Origin: Yamadazyma tenuis
Lineage: Eukaryota; Ascomycota; Pichiomycetes; Serinales; Debaryomycetaceae
Length of the DNA stretch: 64,000 nucleotides
Assembly (NCBI RefSeq): GCF_029203305.1
Contig: NC_089463.1
Span: forward strand, 434,001 to 498,000
Direction of reading: 5' to 3'
Of this stretch, positions 17,914 through 27,768 are shown in pieces; positions within the stretch are counted from its first letter, which is position 1, and each line of letters opens with the position of its first letter. A program made the position numbers and the translations under genes. The notes beneath the pieces are model-generated. The model saw only the letters and a list, made by a program, of their open reading frames with translations. It had not been told where the DNA came from and ran no database searches.

Positions 17914-18741
17914 CTAGTCGAAAATAACATCATCATCCTTATCGTTCAAAAGATCCTTCGACTCGTCTTCCCCTTCATCCTGGTGCTCATGTTTAATGTC
18001 TAATTTCTCAACTTCTTCTTCAAGCTTCTTCTCATCCAACTGGTCTTGAGCCTGCTTTGCAATCTTCTGCTGCTCTTCCAATTCATCTGCTTCAGCAGCA
18101 ATTTGCTTCTTTTCCTGGACTTTCTTCAACCTATAGAACTCTTCTCTATCCAACTCGTCCAACTCCGAGTTGATGTAGCTGATGGTGTTCTCGGTTCTTG
18201 GTATAATGACATGTTCGATTGCATTGACTCTTCTGTTGGTGACCTTAATCACCTCATCTAAAATGATGAAGGCAGTTTGCAAAGATGCCAATTCAACCAA
18301 GGTTTCGACTGCTCTTGTGTAAACCATCTTGGCCTTTTGCACTTGTTGACCACCTCTTCCCAACCCAGTCAACTTGAAGTCATTTATTTCTTCGTCTATT
18401 TCACTGTCAAATGCAGGCAATAAAACACCAGAAACATTTTCTTGCTTGGCCTTAATTTTGAATCTGGCATTCTTGACACTCTCTTGGATTTGATAAGAGA
18501 TGTTTCCACCAACAGCGTACTGGACTTCGGCCAACGAGAAGGCAGCGGTTTGCATGACTCTTCCCATTTTTCTCTTGGACTCGTCGATTCTTTGAGTAAT
18601 TTCTCTAAATCTCTTGGTCAAGGCTTCTGACTTTCGTTTCAACAAGGAGTGCCCTTGTTGAGCACCCTTCAATTTAATCTTCATCATCCCCAATGTCATC
18701 CGTGTTGGGAAAACCAGTTCCCTGTTACCTGCGCCACTCAT
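17914..18741 (-). CDS. VMA8: V-type proton ATPase subunit D
   Basis: 275 aa; S. cerevisiae Vma8 has 256. Subunit D is part of the central rotor stalk that couples ATP hydrolysis in V1 to proton pumping through Vo at the vacuole. The N-terminus '[19 protein letters not shown]' and '[19 protein letters not shown]' are diagnostic; the body is two long helices. The C-terminus is extended and acidic ('[14 protein letters not shown]'). A CTG codon (18715-18717, residue 9) stands where the S. cerevisiae homologue has Gln, which suits Ser better than Leu. Divergent from SYF1 with 142 bp between ATGs. Confidence 0.96.
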   Translation of the reverse strand: MSGAGNRELVFPTRMTLGMMKIKLKGAQQGHSLLKRKSEALTKRFREITQRIDESKRKMGRVMQTAAFSLAEVQYAVGGNISYQIQESVKNARFKIKAKQENVSGVLLPAFDSEIDEEINDFKLTGLGRGGQQVQKAKMVYTRAVETLVELASLQTAFIILDEVIKVTNRRVNAIEHVIIPRTENTISYINSELDELDREEFYRLKKVQEKKQIAAEADELEEQQKIAKQAQDQLDEKKLEEEVEKLDIKHEHQDEGEDESKDLLNDKDDDVIFD

Positions 18742-18883
18742 TGAGTTTAAATGTTAAGATTTTCAAAAGACTTGTAAGTTTCAGGGATATTCCCGTAATG
18801 CTCGTTGTTGAATAATTTCGGAACTCGCCAAGGTGCGCGAGCATTGAGCTTGCAAAAAACTGATAAGACCAAATCCACTGCAC

Positions 18884-21013
18884 ATGAGAAAACCAATACC
18901 AGTGGGCGAGTGTTTGAGTCTAGACAATCTCGACCTCGAGGTTAAGATACTAAAGGATCCACAGAACAAGTACCTTTGGTTGAAGTATGCAGAGGAGTCG
19001 AGGTTGTTTCGTCAAAAAGTCATAATATTAGAGAGGGCCATCTGTCAGTTTACATCATCTCATAAATATGAAGACACCAAGGAGTTCTGGGAGCTTTATA
19101 TTACCTTGGTGTTGAAGAGAATGGAGAGCTTAAACTCTCACGATCATAAAAGCCAATTCCAAGTCGTCAATCACCTATTCAAAAGGTGTTTGATGTGCAC
19201 TTCCGATGTGATGATGTGGTGCAAATACTTGTCATTCTTGAATAAACAGGTAGACGTGCCGTTCATCTTGAATGAGTACGTCGAATGTCTTCGGATAGTA
19301 CCGTTTGAAAAGCATTATATGATATGGCCTGTGTTTTTGCAGTTTGCTGAAACGCTTTCCAAGTACGATACCAAATTAGCCACTCAAATTATGCTAAGAT
19401 TCATCAATCATGGGAAATATGATATACATCATTTGGTCAAGTTGGCATCGTGGAATGAAAGAGATGGGACGGACTGTGTTATGCGTATATTCAAGACCGG
19501 TGACTACTCCAATGATGACTGGAAGTTGGTGTTGGAGTATATCAAAGATGAAAGCTTCATACTACGATTCCTCCAGGAATTCCCAGAAGATCACAGCTAC
19601 GGATATATCAAACTTGTAGAAAGTGTTGATTCCATCGAAACCAAGAAACATTACTATAATGAAGCTTTGGACACCTGTCCGTCTGTGTTTGACTTCACCA
19701 CCGTCTACGAATCTTACTTGTCTTTCCTTGAAGATTCTACTTTGGCAGAAGATCCAAGTGATTACGATGTGGATCACTTTGAGAAGCTCATAAACGAAAG
19801 ACAAATCATGATCAACAACATATACTTGAAGGATGATTTCAACAACTTAGACAGCTGGTTCAACAGATTTGAAATCTACCAGAGTCAGAACGATACCAAC
19901 AATCTTCTTAAAACCTTTGTCAAAGCCATAACGTCCATTAACCCCTTGACAGTATATTCGAATGAAGGACATCGTTTGTGTGATATCTGGGTTAAGTATG
20001 CCAAAACCTACAGTGAAAAAGGTGATTTGAAAACTGCCCATTTAATTTACAGCAAGTCAACGCAATCCAAGTTTAAGTCTGTGGATGAGTTGGTTAATAT
20101 TTACATCAATTGGTCAAAAATGTACGTTGATAATGGACAGATAGAAGATGGATTGAAATTGTTGGAAGATATATTATTCAAGAAAGAGGACATCTCTAAG
20201 TCAATGAAATTATGGTCTTACTACTTCGAGGTATTGGAAATCAATATCGATGATATCGACAGAATAACAGCCAGTTACTATAAGATGATCGAATTAAAGT
20301 ACGCCACTCCGTTGATGATTTTCCAGTTTGCTAAGTTTCTCCAAGATGAAGGCAGAGTGAAGGAGTCCTATAAGATATACGAAATAGGGTTAAAGGAATT
20401 CAACGATTCTAGAATCAGGTTTGAGATATACAATAATTACTTGGTTCAGTCAATAAAGTTCAACGAGGATAAAGAGAGAATACGGGATTTGTTTGACAAG
20501 TGCTTGATTGAGCTTCCCAATGAATTGGTGAAGCCCATTATCGTGTTGTATTCTGAATTTGAGTATGATAATGGCCTTATAATCAAGGCATTCAACATCG
20601 TGAACGACTTTATCATGTCAACATCTCTTGATCCTATTGACTTGATTTTGCTTCTAAGCAGCAAATACCACAACAATGTTGATTTAAGACAGTGGTTCGA
20701 GAAGTGGCTAACTTTGAAGTTGACCAAAGAATCTTTGATGAAGCTCTTGAAAGAGTTTATCAAATTTGAAATTGCCAACAAACAGTATGATAGAGTCAGA
20801 ACTCTATATGAGTATAGTCATTCAAACATTAATTATACCTTTAAGGACTGGGAAGACTTTGAATTAGAATACGGAAATGAACTGACCTTCAAAAAGATGT
20901 TACGGTTCAAGACCAAATTGAAAGAAACTGCTGCTGATCCTGTTGGGTTTGTCATGGGTTCTTCGACTACTTCCAAGCCATCCAATCCTGACATAATTGA
21001 CATTGATATGTGA
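18884..21013 (+). CDS. SYF1: pre-mRNA splicing factor, Syf1-like HAT-repeat protein
   Basis: 709 aa built almost wholly of HAT (half-TPR) repeats, with recurring W...Y...E patterns such as 'YLWLKYAEES', 'VMMWCKYLSFL' and 'LWSYYFEVLE'. The C-terminus 'VGFVMGSSTTSKPSNPDIID' matches the F..S...NP(E/D)I(D) tail of Syf1/XAB2, a scaffold of the Prp19-associated (NTC) spliceosome complex. It is shorter than S. cerevisiae Syf1 (859 aa). Clf1, the other HAT-repeat NTC subunit, is the alternative. Its stop is only 18 bp from the stop of the convergent neighbour. Confidence 0.75.
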   Translation: MRKPIPVGECLSLDNLDLEVKILKDPQNKYLWLKYAEESRLFRQKVIILERAICQFTSSHKYEDTKEFWELYITLVLKRMESLNSHDHKSQFQVVNHLFKRCLMCTSDVMMWCKYLSFLNKQVDVPFILNEYVECLRIVPFEKHYMIWPVFLQFAETLSKYDTKLATQIMLRFINHGKYDIHHLVKLASWNERDGTDCVMRIFKTGDYSNDDWKLVLEYIKDESFILRFLQEFPEDHSYGYIKLVESVDSIETKKHYYNEALDTCPSVFDFTTVYESYLSFLEDSTLAEDPSDYDVDHFEKLINERQIMINNIYLKDDFNNLDSWFNRFEIYQSQNDTNNLLKTFVKAITSINPLTVYSNEGHRLCDIWVKYAKTYSEKGDLKTAHLIYSKSTQSKFKSVDELVNIYINWSKMYVDNGQIEDGLKLLEDILFKKEDISKSMKLWSYYFEVLEINIDDIDRITASYYKMIELKYATPLMIFQFAKFLQDEGRVKESYKIYEIGLKEFNDSRIRFEIYNNYLVQSIKFNEDKERIRDLFDKCLIELPNELVKPIIVLYSEFEYDNGLIIKAFNIVNDFIMSTSLDPIDLILLLSSKYHNNVDLRQWFEKWLTLKLTKESLMKLLKEFIKFEIANKQYDRVRTLYEYSHSNINYTFKDWEDFELEYGNELTFKKMLRFKTKLKETAADPVGFVMGSSTTSKPSNPDIIDIDM

Positions 21014-21031
21014 GTTTGTATGTACATACGT

Positions 21032-23233
21032 CTATATATTCTTGAAAATAACCTTCCATTTGTCATTAAAGTTGTTCAAATTGATCAGGTTGTTGGTATT
21101 AAAGTTCAATTTGATAGACTTATTGAGCTTGATAAGTTCGTTAAAATCATTCCAGTTGATGTGGTAGTACTTAATAATTATTATTAAGTAACTTTGAATT
21201 ATTTTGGTATGATTGAAGATCTTGGTTTTGGAGTTCACATTATAGATGATGAGCAACTGCAAAAACTTGTATATGAGTTCCAAAGAGCATGAGTCAATAT
21301 GACGATTGGCACCTGCTGAAACAGGTGTTGATGGTAAAGAAGCAGACATACTCAAAGGTAACCTATCATTGAACTGAATCAAGACTTCAAAAAACCGGTT
21401 AAAGTCCAAATTGGTGAACTCCTTCAAATTGAAATTTTGCAAATAATTATCAATCTTCTTGGGTAATTTACTAGACCATCTTTCGAACGTCTTATTGACT
21501 TCGACTTTTAATTCTTTAGTGAATATTTGATGATTGATTAACTCAATCAACCGAAATTGTTCTTGGGTGCTTCTGTCCTTGAAAAGAAGAACGATGACAG
21601 GAATCAAGAATGTTTCGTCATGCTTGTGCAAGTTATTGTCGATAGACTTGAGAAACAAAATGGTTAGGAAGTTCTTTTTGAAAGCTTTACTATCTGGACG
21701 GGTTAAATTAGACGCAAGGCTCAAATTAGAGCTGAACAACGGCCTTTCAGACACCGACTTGACAACTTTTTCGAATTCAATATTACGGTTGCGTTTGATT
21801 GAATCATTCAAACTTGAATAGACAGAGTTTAAATTAGTAAAGTTGTCATCGACCTTCTTTGTTAAATCAGGATTATTATACGTCAACAACAGCACCAAAT
21901 ATTCATATCTCAAGGATTCGGGACAGTTGGAATCCCAGTTCATTTTCCGGATAATATTTTTTTCATTTACAACTCTTCTGGCAAAGTTCTTATCATTGAT
22001 TAAGCTGCTCCAGTCACTCTCATGGCTGGATTCGAAAGTAAAGGAAGATCTCTCAAAATCCTTAAGCATCTTTTGCATCTCTTTATTGTGTTTGGCCTTA
22101 TCGGTTTCAGGTTTAGGAGGCAAATAAATAGGTCTTGTTTGATCGACGAAGTTCAACTTTTCAGGACTGATCAAATTCAAGTCCTCAATAGACGACTGTG
22201 ACTTCACATAAGCAGGCAATTTAAACATCATATTTTCGTGTCTGGACATTTGCACCAACTTGGAGTAAGATTTTGATCTTTGGCTGTAGTAATTGGAGAT
22301 GTTATCAACGATTTGAGAGTCGTCGTCAACTTCGTTGCTATCGAAGCCTTCATCGTCATATGAGATGTCATGGTCGATCGTGATATGACTGGTGCCTTGC
22401 GATTCATCCTCCTCAATAACGCTATCGGAAACGTTGATAGAAGACGTGTTCAAAGGTTTGAGGTTAGGGGTTGAATTGCTTCTTAATTTACCAGGCAAAG
22501 GAAACGGTTTATAGTGGTCGTCATCAACCAAGTTCTTTCTAATGGTCTTTTTGAAGTAGAGTTCACTCTGGCTCTTCATTACTGGTACGTTGAACACAAA
22601 ACTAAGGTCACTCGACAAGATGTCATCTTCAAGGTAACTGTCATCAAACTGTTTCTTTCTCAACTTCTGGCGAGTTTTTATTTCCTCCTGGCTCAAATAC
22701 TTGGTCTTTGTCCTCGTCAATGTGAGAGACGAAGACGAGAATGCCAGTGAGGCGATTGTGTTAGTTGACTTTATAGAAACATTGCGCTGCACTCTGAAAG
22801 ACGATTCAGCAATCAGATCCTCCACCAATGCCGCGTCATCTGTGATGGTCGACAAGCTATGGTTGAAGCCATCGTCAGCCTTTCCGGAGTGAGACTTCAA
22901 GGTGGGCGAGTCACTTGGGGATATTATGGAGTTGGAGGTCATGGAGCTCAACCTCGAATCATGATGGTCAAAACTGGAGGAGTTTACACTGATATCATCG
23001 GAGTACGTGGAGTTCAACAGCACTATGGAGTCGCCGGAGATAGGGCGTTTGGCCAAGTTCACGGAGCTGCTGCTCAACTTTTTGATGTAGTAATCACTAG
23101 GTCTTTTGGAAGCATTTGAACACATATCAGCAATGGAAGACTGGGAATTGATTCTTCTGGGCGGAACGATGGCCTTGTTGTTCTTCTTGGTGGCCTTGAT
23201 CTGGATATCGTAGTAGTTTTCGTTTGATTTCAT
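21032..23233 (-). CDS. Sbe2/Sbe22-like protein
   Basis: 733 aa. The first 330 residues are Ser/Asn/Asp-rich and disordered. A conserved block begins near 'RPIYLPPKPETDKAKHNKEM' and continues through 'RRVVNEKNIIRKMNWDSNCP' and 'LRYEYLVLLLTYNN' to a helical C-terminus with 'YYHINWNDFNELIKLNKSI'. This layout resembles Sbe2/Sbe22, yeast proteins implicated in Golgi-to-surface delivery of cell-wall components and bud growth. The assignment rests on recall of family features, so an uncharacterised conserved protein is the fallback. Confidence 0.55.
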   Translation of the reverse strand: MKSNENYYDIQIKATKKNNKAIVPPRRINSQSSIADMCSNASKRPSDYYIKKLSSSSVNLAKRPISGDSIVLLNSTYSDDISVNSSSFDHHDSRLSSMTSNSIISPSDSPTLKSHSGKADDGFNHSLSTITDDAALVEDLIAESSFRVQRNVSIKSTNTIASLAFSSSSLTLTRTKTKYLSQEEIKTRQKLRKKQFDDSYLEDDILSSDLSFVFNVPVMKSQSELYFKKTIRKNLVDDDHYKPFPLPGKLRSNSTPNLKPLNTSSINVSDSVIEEDESQGTSHITIDHDISYDDEGFDSNEVDDDSQIVDNISNYYSQRSKSYSKLVQMSRHENMMFKLPAYVKSQSSIEDLNLISPEKLNFVDQTRPIYLPPKPETDKAKHNKEMQKMLKDFERSSFTFESSHESDWSSLINDKNFARRVVNEKNIIRKMNWDSNCPESLRYEYLVLLLTYNNPDLTKKVDDNFTNLNSVYSSLNDSIKRNRNIEFEKVVKSVSERPLFSSNLSLASNLTRPDSKAFKKNFLTILFLKSIDNNLHKHDETFLIPVIVLLFKDRSTQEQFRLIELINHQIFTKELKVEVNKTFERWSSKLPKKIDNYLQNFNLKEFTNLDFNRFFEVLIQFNDRLPLSMSASLPSTPVSAGANRHIDSCSLELIYKFLQLLIIYNVNSKTKIFNHTKIIQSYLIIIIKYYHINWNDFNELIKLNKSIKLNFNTNNLINLNNFNDKWKVIFKNI

Positions 23234-23992
23234 GGCTGGTTAGGGGGGGGAGTATTTTGGGGGAAACGAAGGATTAAGATGAAATTTAAACGAAGGGATT
23301 CATACAGACCCGAGTAGCTGAAGGACCCGAAGAAGAAGTGGGGGTAAGTACGAGGTGGGTGGAGGCTGTTGAAGTACAAACAGCGGGAAACAAGGATAGG
23401 AAACCTGGGAAATGAACAACCTTAAACGTATATAGTAAGAATAAACGTTACAGGTAGTTTTGGTTTTCTGTTGATGTGGAATCCTTCGCAAAAGAAAACA
23501 AAGGTCGTGCGCGCCTACCAGAAAAGGGCGGGAGATTGGTTGCGGGTGGTTGCGGTGAGAGGAGGGGCGGTTAGTGCAAGGGCCCGGGTACAGCGGAACC
23601 CTGGGCTTGTGACAAAGGTTTACGAGAGACCTGGCGGTTGCGGGAGGGGCTTGTGAATTTAGTTATCGCAAAGGCAACGAAGCAACCAACGGTGCGTGGC
23701 GCTGCGCTTAATTTCGTGAGGAATGTTCGGTAGACTATAAATAGTTTAGACAAGAAGCAGGCAGGAGCGAGGCAGAGAACACCAATTAGTAAAGTTTAAT
23801 AGATAGTTTAATAATGTGTGATAATAATGTGTAATAATAATACGTGATAATAATGTGTAATAATAATAGGTGATAATAATGTGCAATAATGTCTAATAAA
23901 TAGTTATAGTTAATAAATAGTGCCTAGGCTGGTAGTCTGCAACCGAACCTTAAATCCTGTGTAGCTGAAAAATAGGATTGTCTCGACAATGG
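23234..23992. other. intergenic region with GC patch, hairpin and minisatellite
   Basis: This 759 bp gap is upstream of the Sbe2-like gene. About 23500-23710 is GC-rich and includes an imperfect hairpin of about 12 bp (23578-23611, CAAG..CCC.GGGT against ACCCTGGGCTTG). A 26-bp tandem repeat lies at 23818-23895. No gene was recognised. Confidence 0.5.
23818..23895. repeat. 26-bp tandem repeat, three copies
   Basis: The unit begins GTGATAATAATGTG and continues with TAATAATAATAC/G. Copies 1 and 2 (23818-23843, 23844-23869) differ at one base; copy 3 (23870-23895) is more diverged. AT-rich, in the 3' flank of AFG1. Confidence 0.85.
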
Positions 23993-25432
23993 TCACCTCT
24001 CCACCGGCCTCACACTCTCAATCCAGTCGGTCGTGCTCATCTGACTCAATCTCGATAAGGCCCTGGCAAACGCAAACTTCTCCTCGTCGTTGGCAAACAT
24101 CGACGCGGTTTTTGCAACCCTCTTATCAAACCCATGCTTCGTCACCAACTCATCATCTTCAAACGTCTCCTCGCTCCCCTGCTCCTGTTGCTTCTTGTAC
24201 AACAGAAAGTTGTCCTTTTGTAAATCTTCCGGCTCCACAAATAAGTCCTGGAAACTGGCCGCCAGGGTCACGGCAATCCGGTCATGATTATCATAAATGG
24301 CATCCAACAACGTAATAAACCGCCGTACCTTGTCCCGCACATCGATACTCAAGTACGGAATGTCGGTAATAATGAAGGACTGGAAGGACGTGGCCAACGT
24401 TAAATAGTCTCCAGCTGCGAGAGGCTTTCCACAGAGATCCTCAAAACTGAATTGAGCTACATACGGATAAGAACACCGGGGAACCACCAACTCGCGGCCC
24501 CATACGTTCAACCTGTAGTTTAGTACCACTGTTTGGTCGTCGTTTTCCTTGTTAAAGTACTCATACCACTCTTGGATATGAGCTGCCTTCAGGGCCTGGA
24601 ACAGCTTCGAGGTGTATTTGACCCCCGGCTTCGGGTACTTGTACACCAGCGACATGGGCCGCGGGATTTTCCTATAGTCGGTGGGGCTGTTGAGGTAGAT
24701 GACCCGGGTCTGTTTTTTGATCAACTTTATGCACGGAATAAACAGTTTTCTCTGGATACCGTTGAGGTAGAGGTCATCGGGAGCCCTATTGGAAGTGGCA
24801 AAAAGCACCACCCCGTACTCGGGACTGAGAAGCATCATCATCAACCGCCGCAAGAGCATCGCATCTGCCACGTCCGTCACCTGGAACTCGTCAAAACACA
24901 AGATGGTGGCCTCCTGAGCGATTTCGCTCGCCAAAAGCGGGATCACGTCCATGTCATGATGGTTGTGTTCAAGCTTGATTTGATGCGACCGCTTGTGGAG
25001 ATTTTGCATGAACTGGTGGAAATGAAGCCTTTTCTTGGGCAAATGCCCGGGGATAGTCTCATAAAAAAGGTCCATCAACATGGTCTTACCGCACCCGACA
25101 TCTCCATAGAGGTATATGCCTTTAACGGGGTTATCTTTCTCCAATAACTCGTCGACGTTGGGTTCCTTGATGCTGGTGGAGCGGAGAAAGCCGCCCAAGA
25201 GCTTGGATAAACTCGATTTGGGCTTGAGGTCGTCGATATTGGGAGTTTCAACTGGGGGAGGTTGATATTCACTTAAGTTTTGGTGGAGCACCGAAAGGTT
25301 GGAAATGATCTTCCGCTGGTACGAGTCATCCCTAAGCCGGCCCGCCTGGACGCGGGTGTCGTAGAGCTCGAGTGGTGTTATTCGCCAGACCCGGCTCGTG
25401 GCAAACCGTCTGATAGCTACGAGCTTGTTCAT
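23993..25432 (-). CDS. AFG1: Afg1/LACE1-family mitochondrial ATPase
   Basis: 479 aa. Walker A 'GDVGCGKT' at about residues 110-117 and Walker B '[18 protein letters not shown]', the latter nearly invariant in the Afg1/LACE1 family. The N-terminus is Arg/Ser-rich with few acidic residues, as for a mitochondrial leader. Afg1 proteins are AAA-type ATPases of the mitochondrial inner membrane implicated in turnover of cytochrome oxidase subunits. Length is normal. The upstream neighbour, ATG13, ends 101 bp before its ATG on the same strand. Confidence 0.93.
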   Translation of the reverse strand: MNKLVAIRRFATSRVWRITPLELYDTRVQAGRLRDDSYQRKIISNLSVLHQNLSEYQPPPVETPNIDDLKPKSSLSKLLGGFLRSTSIKEPNVDELLEKDNPVKGIYLYGDVGCGKTMLMDLFYETIPGHLPKKRLHFHQFMQNLHKRSHQIKLEHNHHDMDVIPLLASEIAQEATILCFDEFQVTDVADAMLLRRLMMMLLSPEYGVVLFATSNRAPDDLYLNGIQRKLFIPCIKLIKKQTRVIYLNSPTDYRKIPRPMSLVYKYPKPGVKYTSKLFQALKAAHIQEWYEYFNKENDDQTVVLNYRLNVWGRELVVPRCSYPYVAQFSFEDLCGKPLAAGDYLTLATSFQSFIITDIPYLSIDVRDKVRRFITLLDAIYDNHDRIAVTLAASFQDLFVEPEDLQKDNFLLYKKQQEQGSEETFEDDELVTKHGFDKRVAKTASMFANDEEKFAFARALSRLSQMSTTDWIESVRPVER

Positions 25433-25533
25433 ATATGACGGTGGATTCTACGATTCGCGACTTGTGGAGTGAATTTAAAATCGAACATGAGCTATTGATT
25501 ATATATAGATGGGTGCCAAGGGCTGGGCATAAG

Positions 25534-27540
25534 TTAGTGCTTGGTCAAGTTCATGTCGCTCATGGTGAAAAGCAAGTCATCGTCTTCCTCTTCCGGCTTC
25601 AGGGCACTCTTCAGCTGCAAATAGTAGTCCTCACCATCATCGTCGTCTTCAAACACATTCTCGTATTGGATAGAGCGACGGTTGGCGTACACCGAGGGTG
25701 TGGTGGCAAGGCCCCGTACCACTCCCGGCTCTCTTGGCTTGTCTCCGTGGCCGACAGACGTTTCTGGCGCGGCGGCTGGTGGTTTGGGTTCAGTTTCGAG
25801 TTTCGAGTCAATCGTAGGTAAGTTCTGGTTGGAAGGATTGCTTCTATGGCCAAAGGGACTTCGAGAAACTGGTGAGTAGGTGGCCGAGTGGGTCGATGAC
25901 TTACGGCTCGACACCTGACTTCCAGGGTTATTGAGACTTGGAGGGTTGGATCCGGACTGTAGTATCAAGCTTTGGTTGACACTGTCTCCAAATTGTTGGT
26001 GTTGGAACTTCATCAATTGGAACTTGTTGAGCACGTCTGATCCCGACGGTGGTTTTTCAACGTTTGACTGGTTACTACCGGGACTGGAGAGACGCAAGTC
26101 CGTTTTGTTATCAATCATACGCACAAAGTCACTAATGTCGTCATCAATGTAAATCCCACTCATGGGGTTGACAGACGTGATCAGCCCGGCACTGGTGCCA
26201 AGGTAGCTGTGGTCGTTGAAGGTTTGGTGCAAGACGCTTTGGCGAACACTGGTGTTGCTGAAGCGTCTGCTGGCACGCGACCCGAATGAGGACGAAAACC
26301 GGGGCGTGGTGGCCACACCGTCGGGGTTGGGGGAGTCAGCGTCGCCATGGGAGGAAGATACCGACCGTGGCACCGATGACAACGCATGCTGGCTAGCGGT
26401 ACTGGAAATGGGAATGTTACCAGTGGTGGACAGGTTACTACCACGCGGGTTTCGGAGCATGGCTGCAAGAGACGCATTTGACGTTGACTTGTTGCTGGTG
26501 ATGGAGATTCTCCTCTCGAGGGAAGATGGGCCAAACGGGCCGTGGAACGGCGGCGGTGAGCTGCTGATGGAGCCCACCTTGAACGGCTGGATGGCAGGAC
26601 GTCCAGAAACTGCTGGAGGAGTGTCTCTTTTTGCAGGTGAAGGTTCTCTAGCAGTACTGGGTGAAATGGACATTGAAGCCGTGTTGGCAATATCCTTTGC
26701 CGGGACCTCGAGTTCTGGAAGCACCAGAGTATCCTTGTCGTCCATGTGGATAAAGTGACTTGATAATACCTCCTCGTTATCGTGCACCACAAAGTCTGCA
26801 TGTCTTCTGTAGATGGTCGACACCTTCAAAGTGCCCAAGGTGGTGTGGATCGGGTGGAAGTTCCGTTGTACCAAATGGGACTCTGTAGATAGCATTTGTT
26901 GAGGAATAATCGACTTGGATAGTCCGATTCGACCCTTAGAGCTGATGGGTTGTTTGCCATCCAAGACCTTGTTGACCACCTTCAAGCGGCCGTTTGGGTT
27001 CTTCGCCAACCGCTGCCGGAGCTTGTATACGGGCATGAGTCTCAAGAACCCATATAAACTTCGGAAGAGGATGATGGCCTGTTTGTAGATCAACGGCAAC
27101 TCGTCCATAATGGAGCCGCTGACATCGTTGGGATCAAACTCTATGAGCCACCGTTCGACCACCACCTCCTGTTTCTTACTGTTAACACCTTTGACCACCT
27201 CCCACACATTTCCCGTGTCGTCTTTGAGCACCAAAGCGTTTTCGTGGGAGAGCAGCCGAAGGTCGAGAGAGGTTTCAATAATCATCGGCGGAATGATCGA
27301 AAGGTCACCACATGACTTCCATAACTTCAACTCATCCTTGTTTACGGCGTTGGAAGATGCCATTAGAAGGTTGAACCATTTGTTGATTTTCTGATCATGT
27401 GATAGTTCGTCTTCGTCTTCACTTCGAGCACCGAGGATGATCTGAACCGCCTTGGTGAAAAAGTTCTGTACCACCTGCGTGAGCTTGGAGTTCTGTTTGC
27501 GGATATATGTATCAAGGTCTTTCACCTGAGGGGACACCAT
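25534..27540 (-). CDS. ATG13: autophagy regulator Atg13
   Basis: 668 aa; S. cerevisiae Atg13 has 738. The N-terminal HORMA domain (about residues 5-240) includes 'YIRKQNSKLTQVVQNFFTKAVQIIL', 'VVVERWLIEFDP' and 'LYGFLRLMPVYKLRQRL', all diagnostic. The rest is a long Ser/Pro-rich disordered tail, where TORC1 phosphorylation sites and the Atg17- and Atg1-binding segments lie in the family. Atg13 links nutrient signalling to activation of Atg1 kinase at the pre-autophagosomal structure. The start at 27540 begins directly with the HORMA domain, as in other yeasts. Confidence 0.94.
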   Translation of the reverse strand: MVSPQVKDLDTYIRKQNSKLTQVVQNFFTKAVQIILGARSEDEDELSHDQKINKWFNLLMASSNAVNKDELKLWKSCGDLSIIPPMIIETSLDLRLLSHENALVLKDDTGNVWEVVKGVNSKKQEVVVERWLIEFDPNDVSGSIMDELPLIYKQAIILFRSLYGFLRLMPVYKLRQRLAKNPNGRLKVVNKVLDGKQPISSKGRIGLSKSIIPQQMLSTESHLVQRNFHPIHTTLGTLKVSTIYRRHADFVVHDNEEVLSSHFIHMDDKDTLVLPELEVPAKDIANTASMSISPSTAREPSPAKRDTPPAVSGRPAIQPFKVGSISSSPPPFHGPFGPSSLERRISITSNKSTSNASLAAMLRNPRGSNLSTTGNIPISSTASQHALSSVPRSVSSSHGDADSPNPDGVATTPRFSSSFGSRASRRFSNTSVRQSVLHQTFNDHSYLGTSAGLITSVNPMSGIYIDDDISDFVRMIDNKTDLRLSSPGSNQSNVEKPPSGSDVLNKFQLMKFQHQQFGDSVNQSLILQSGSNPPSLNNPGSQVSSRKSSTHSATYSPVSRSPFGHRSNPSNQNLPTIDSKLETEPKPPAAAPETSVGHGDKPREPGVVRGLATTPSVYANRRSIQYENVFEDDDDGEDYYLQLKSALKPEEEDDDLLFTMSDMNLTKH

Positions 27541-27768
27541 GGTAACGAGTCATATATATACCGATAAAGAACGGATCCTTGGTTCACGAGATCAGAGGAC
27601 CGGGTGGATCAATGGCGATGGGTGTGAAATGGGCTCAGTGGGGGCCTAGAGTATTGGGGCCGGGTATGTATGTGTGTACAAGTGATGGATCTCCTTGTCA
27701 CGAATGTTATCTTATCTGAGTTGCCAAGCGCGAGCGCGCGAACTTCTTGTGTTGTGTATTTGTTACTA

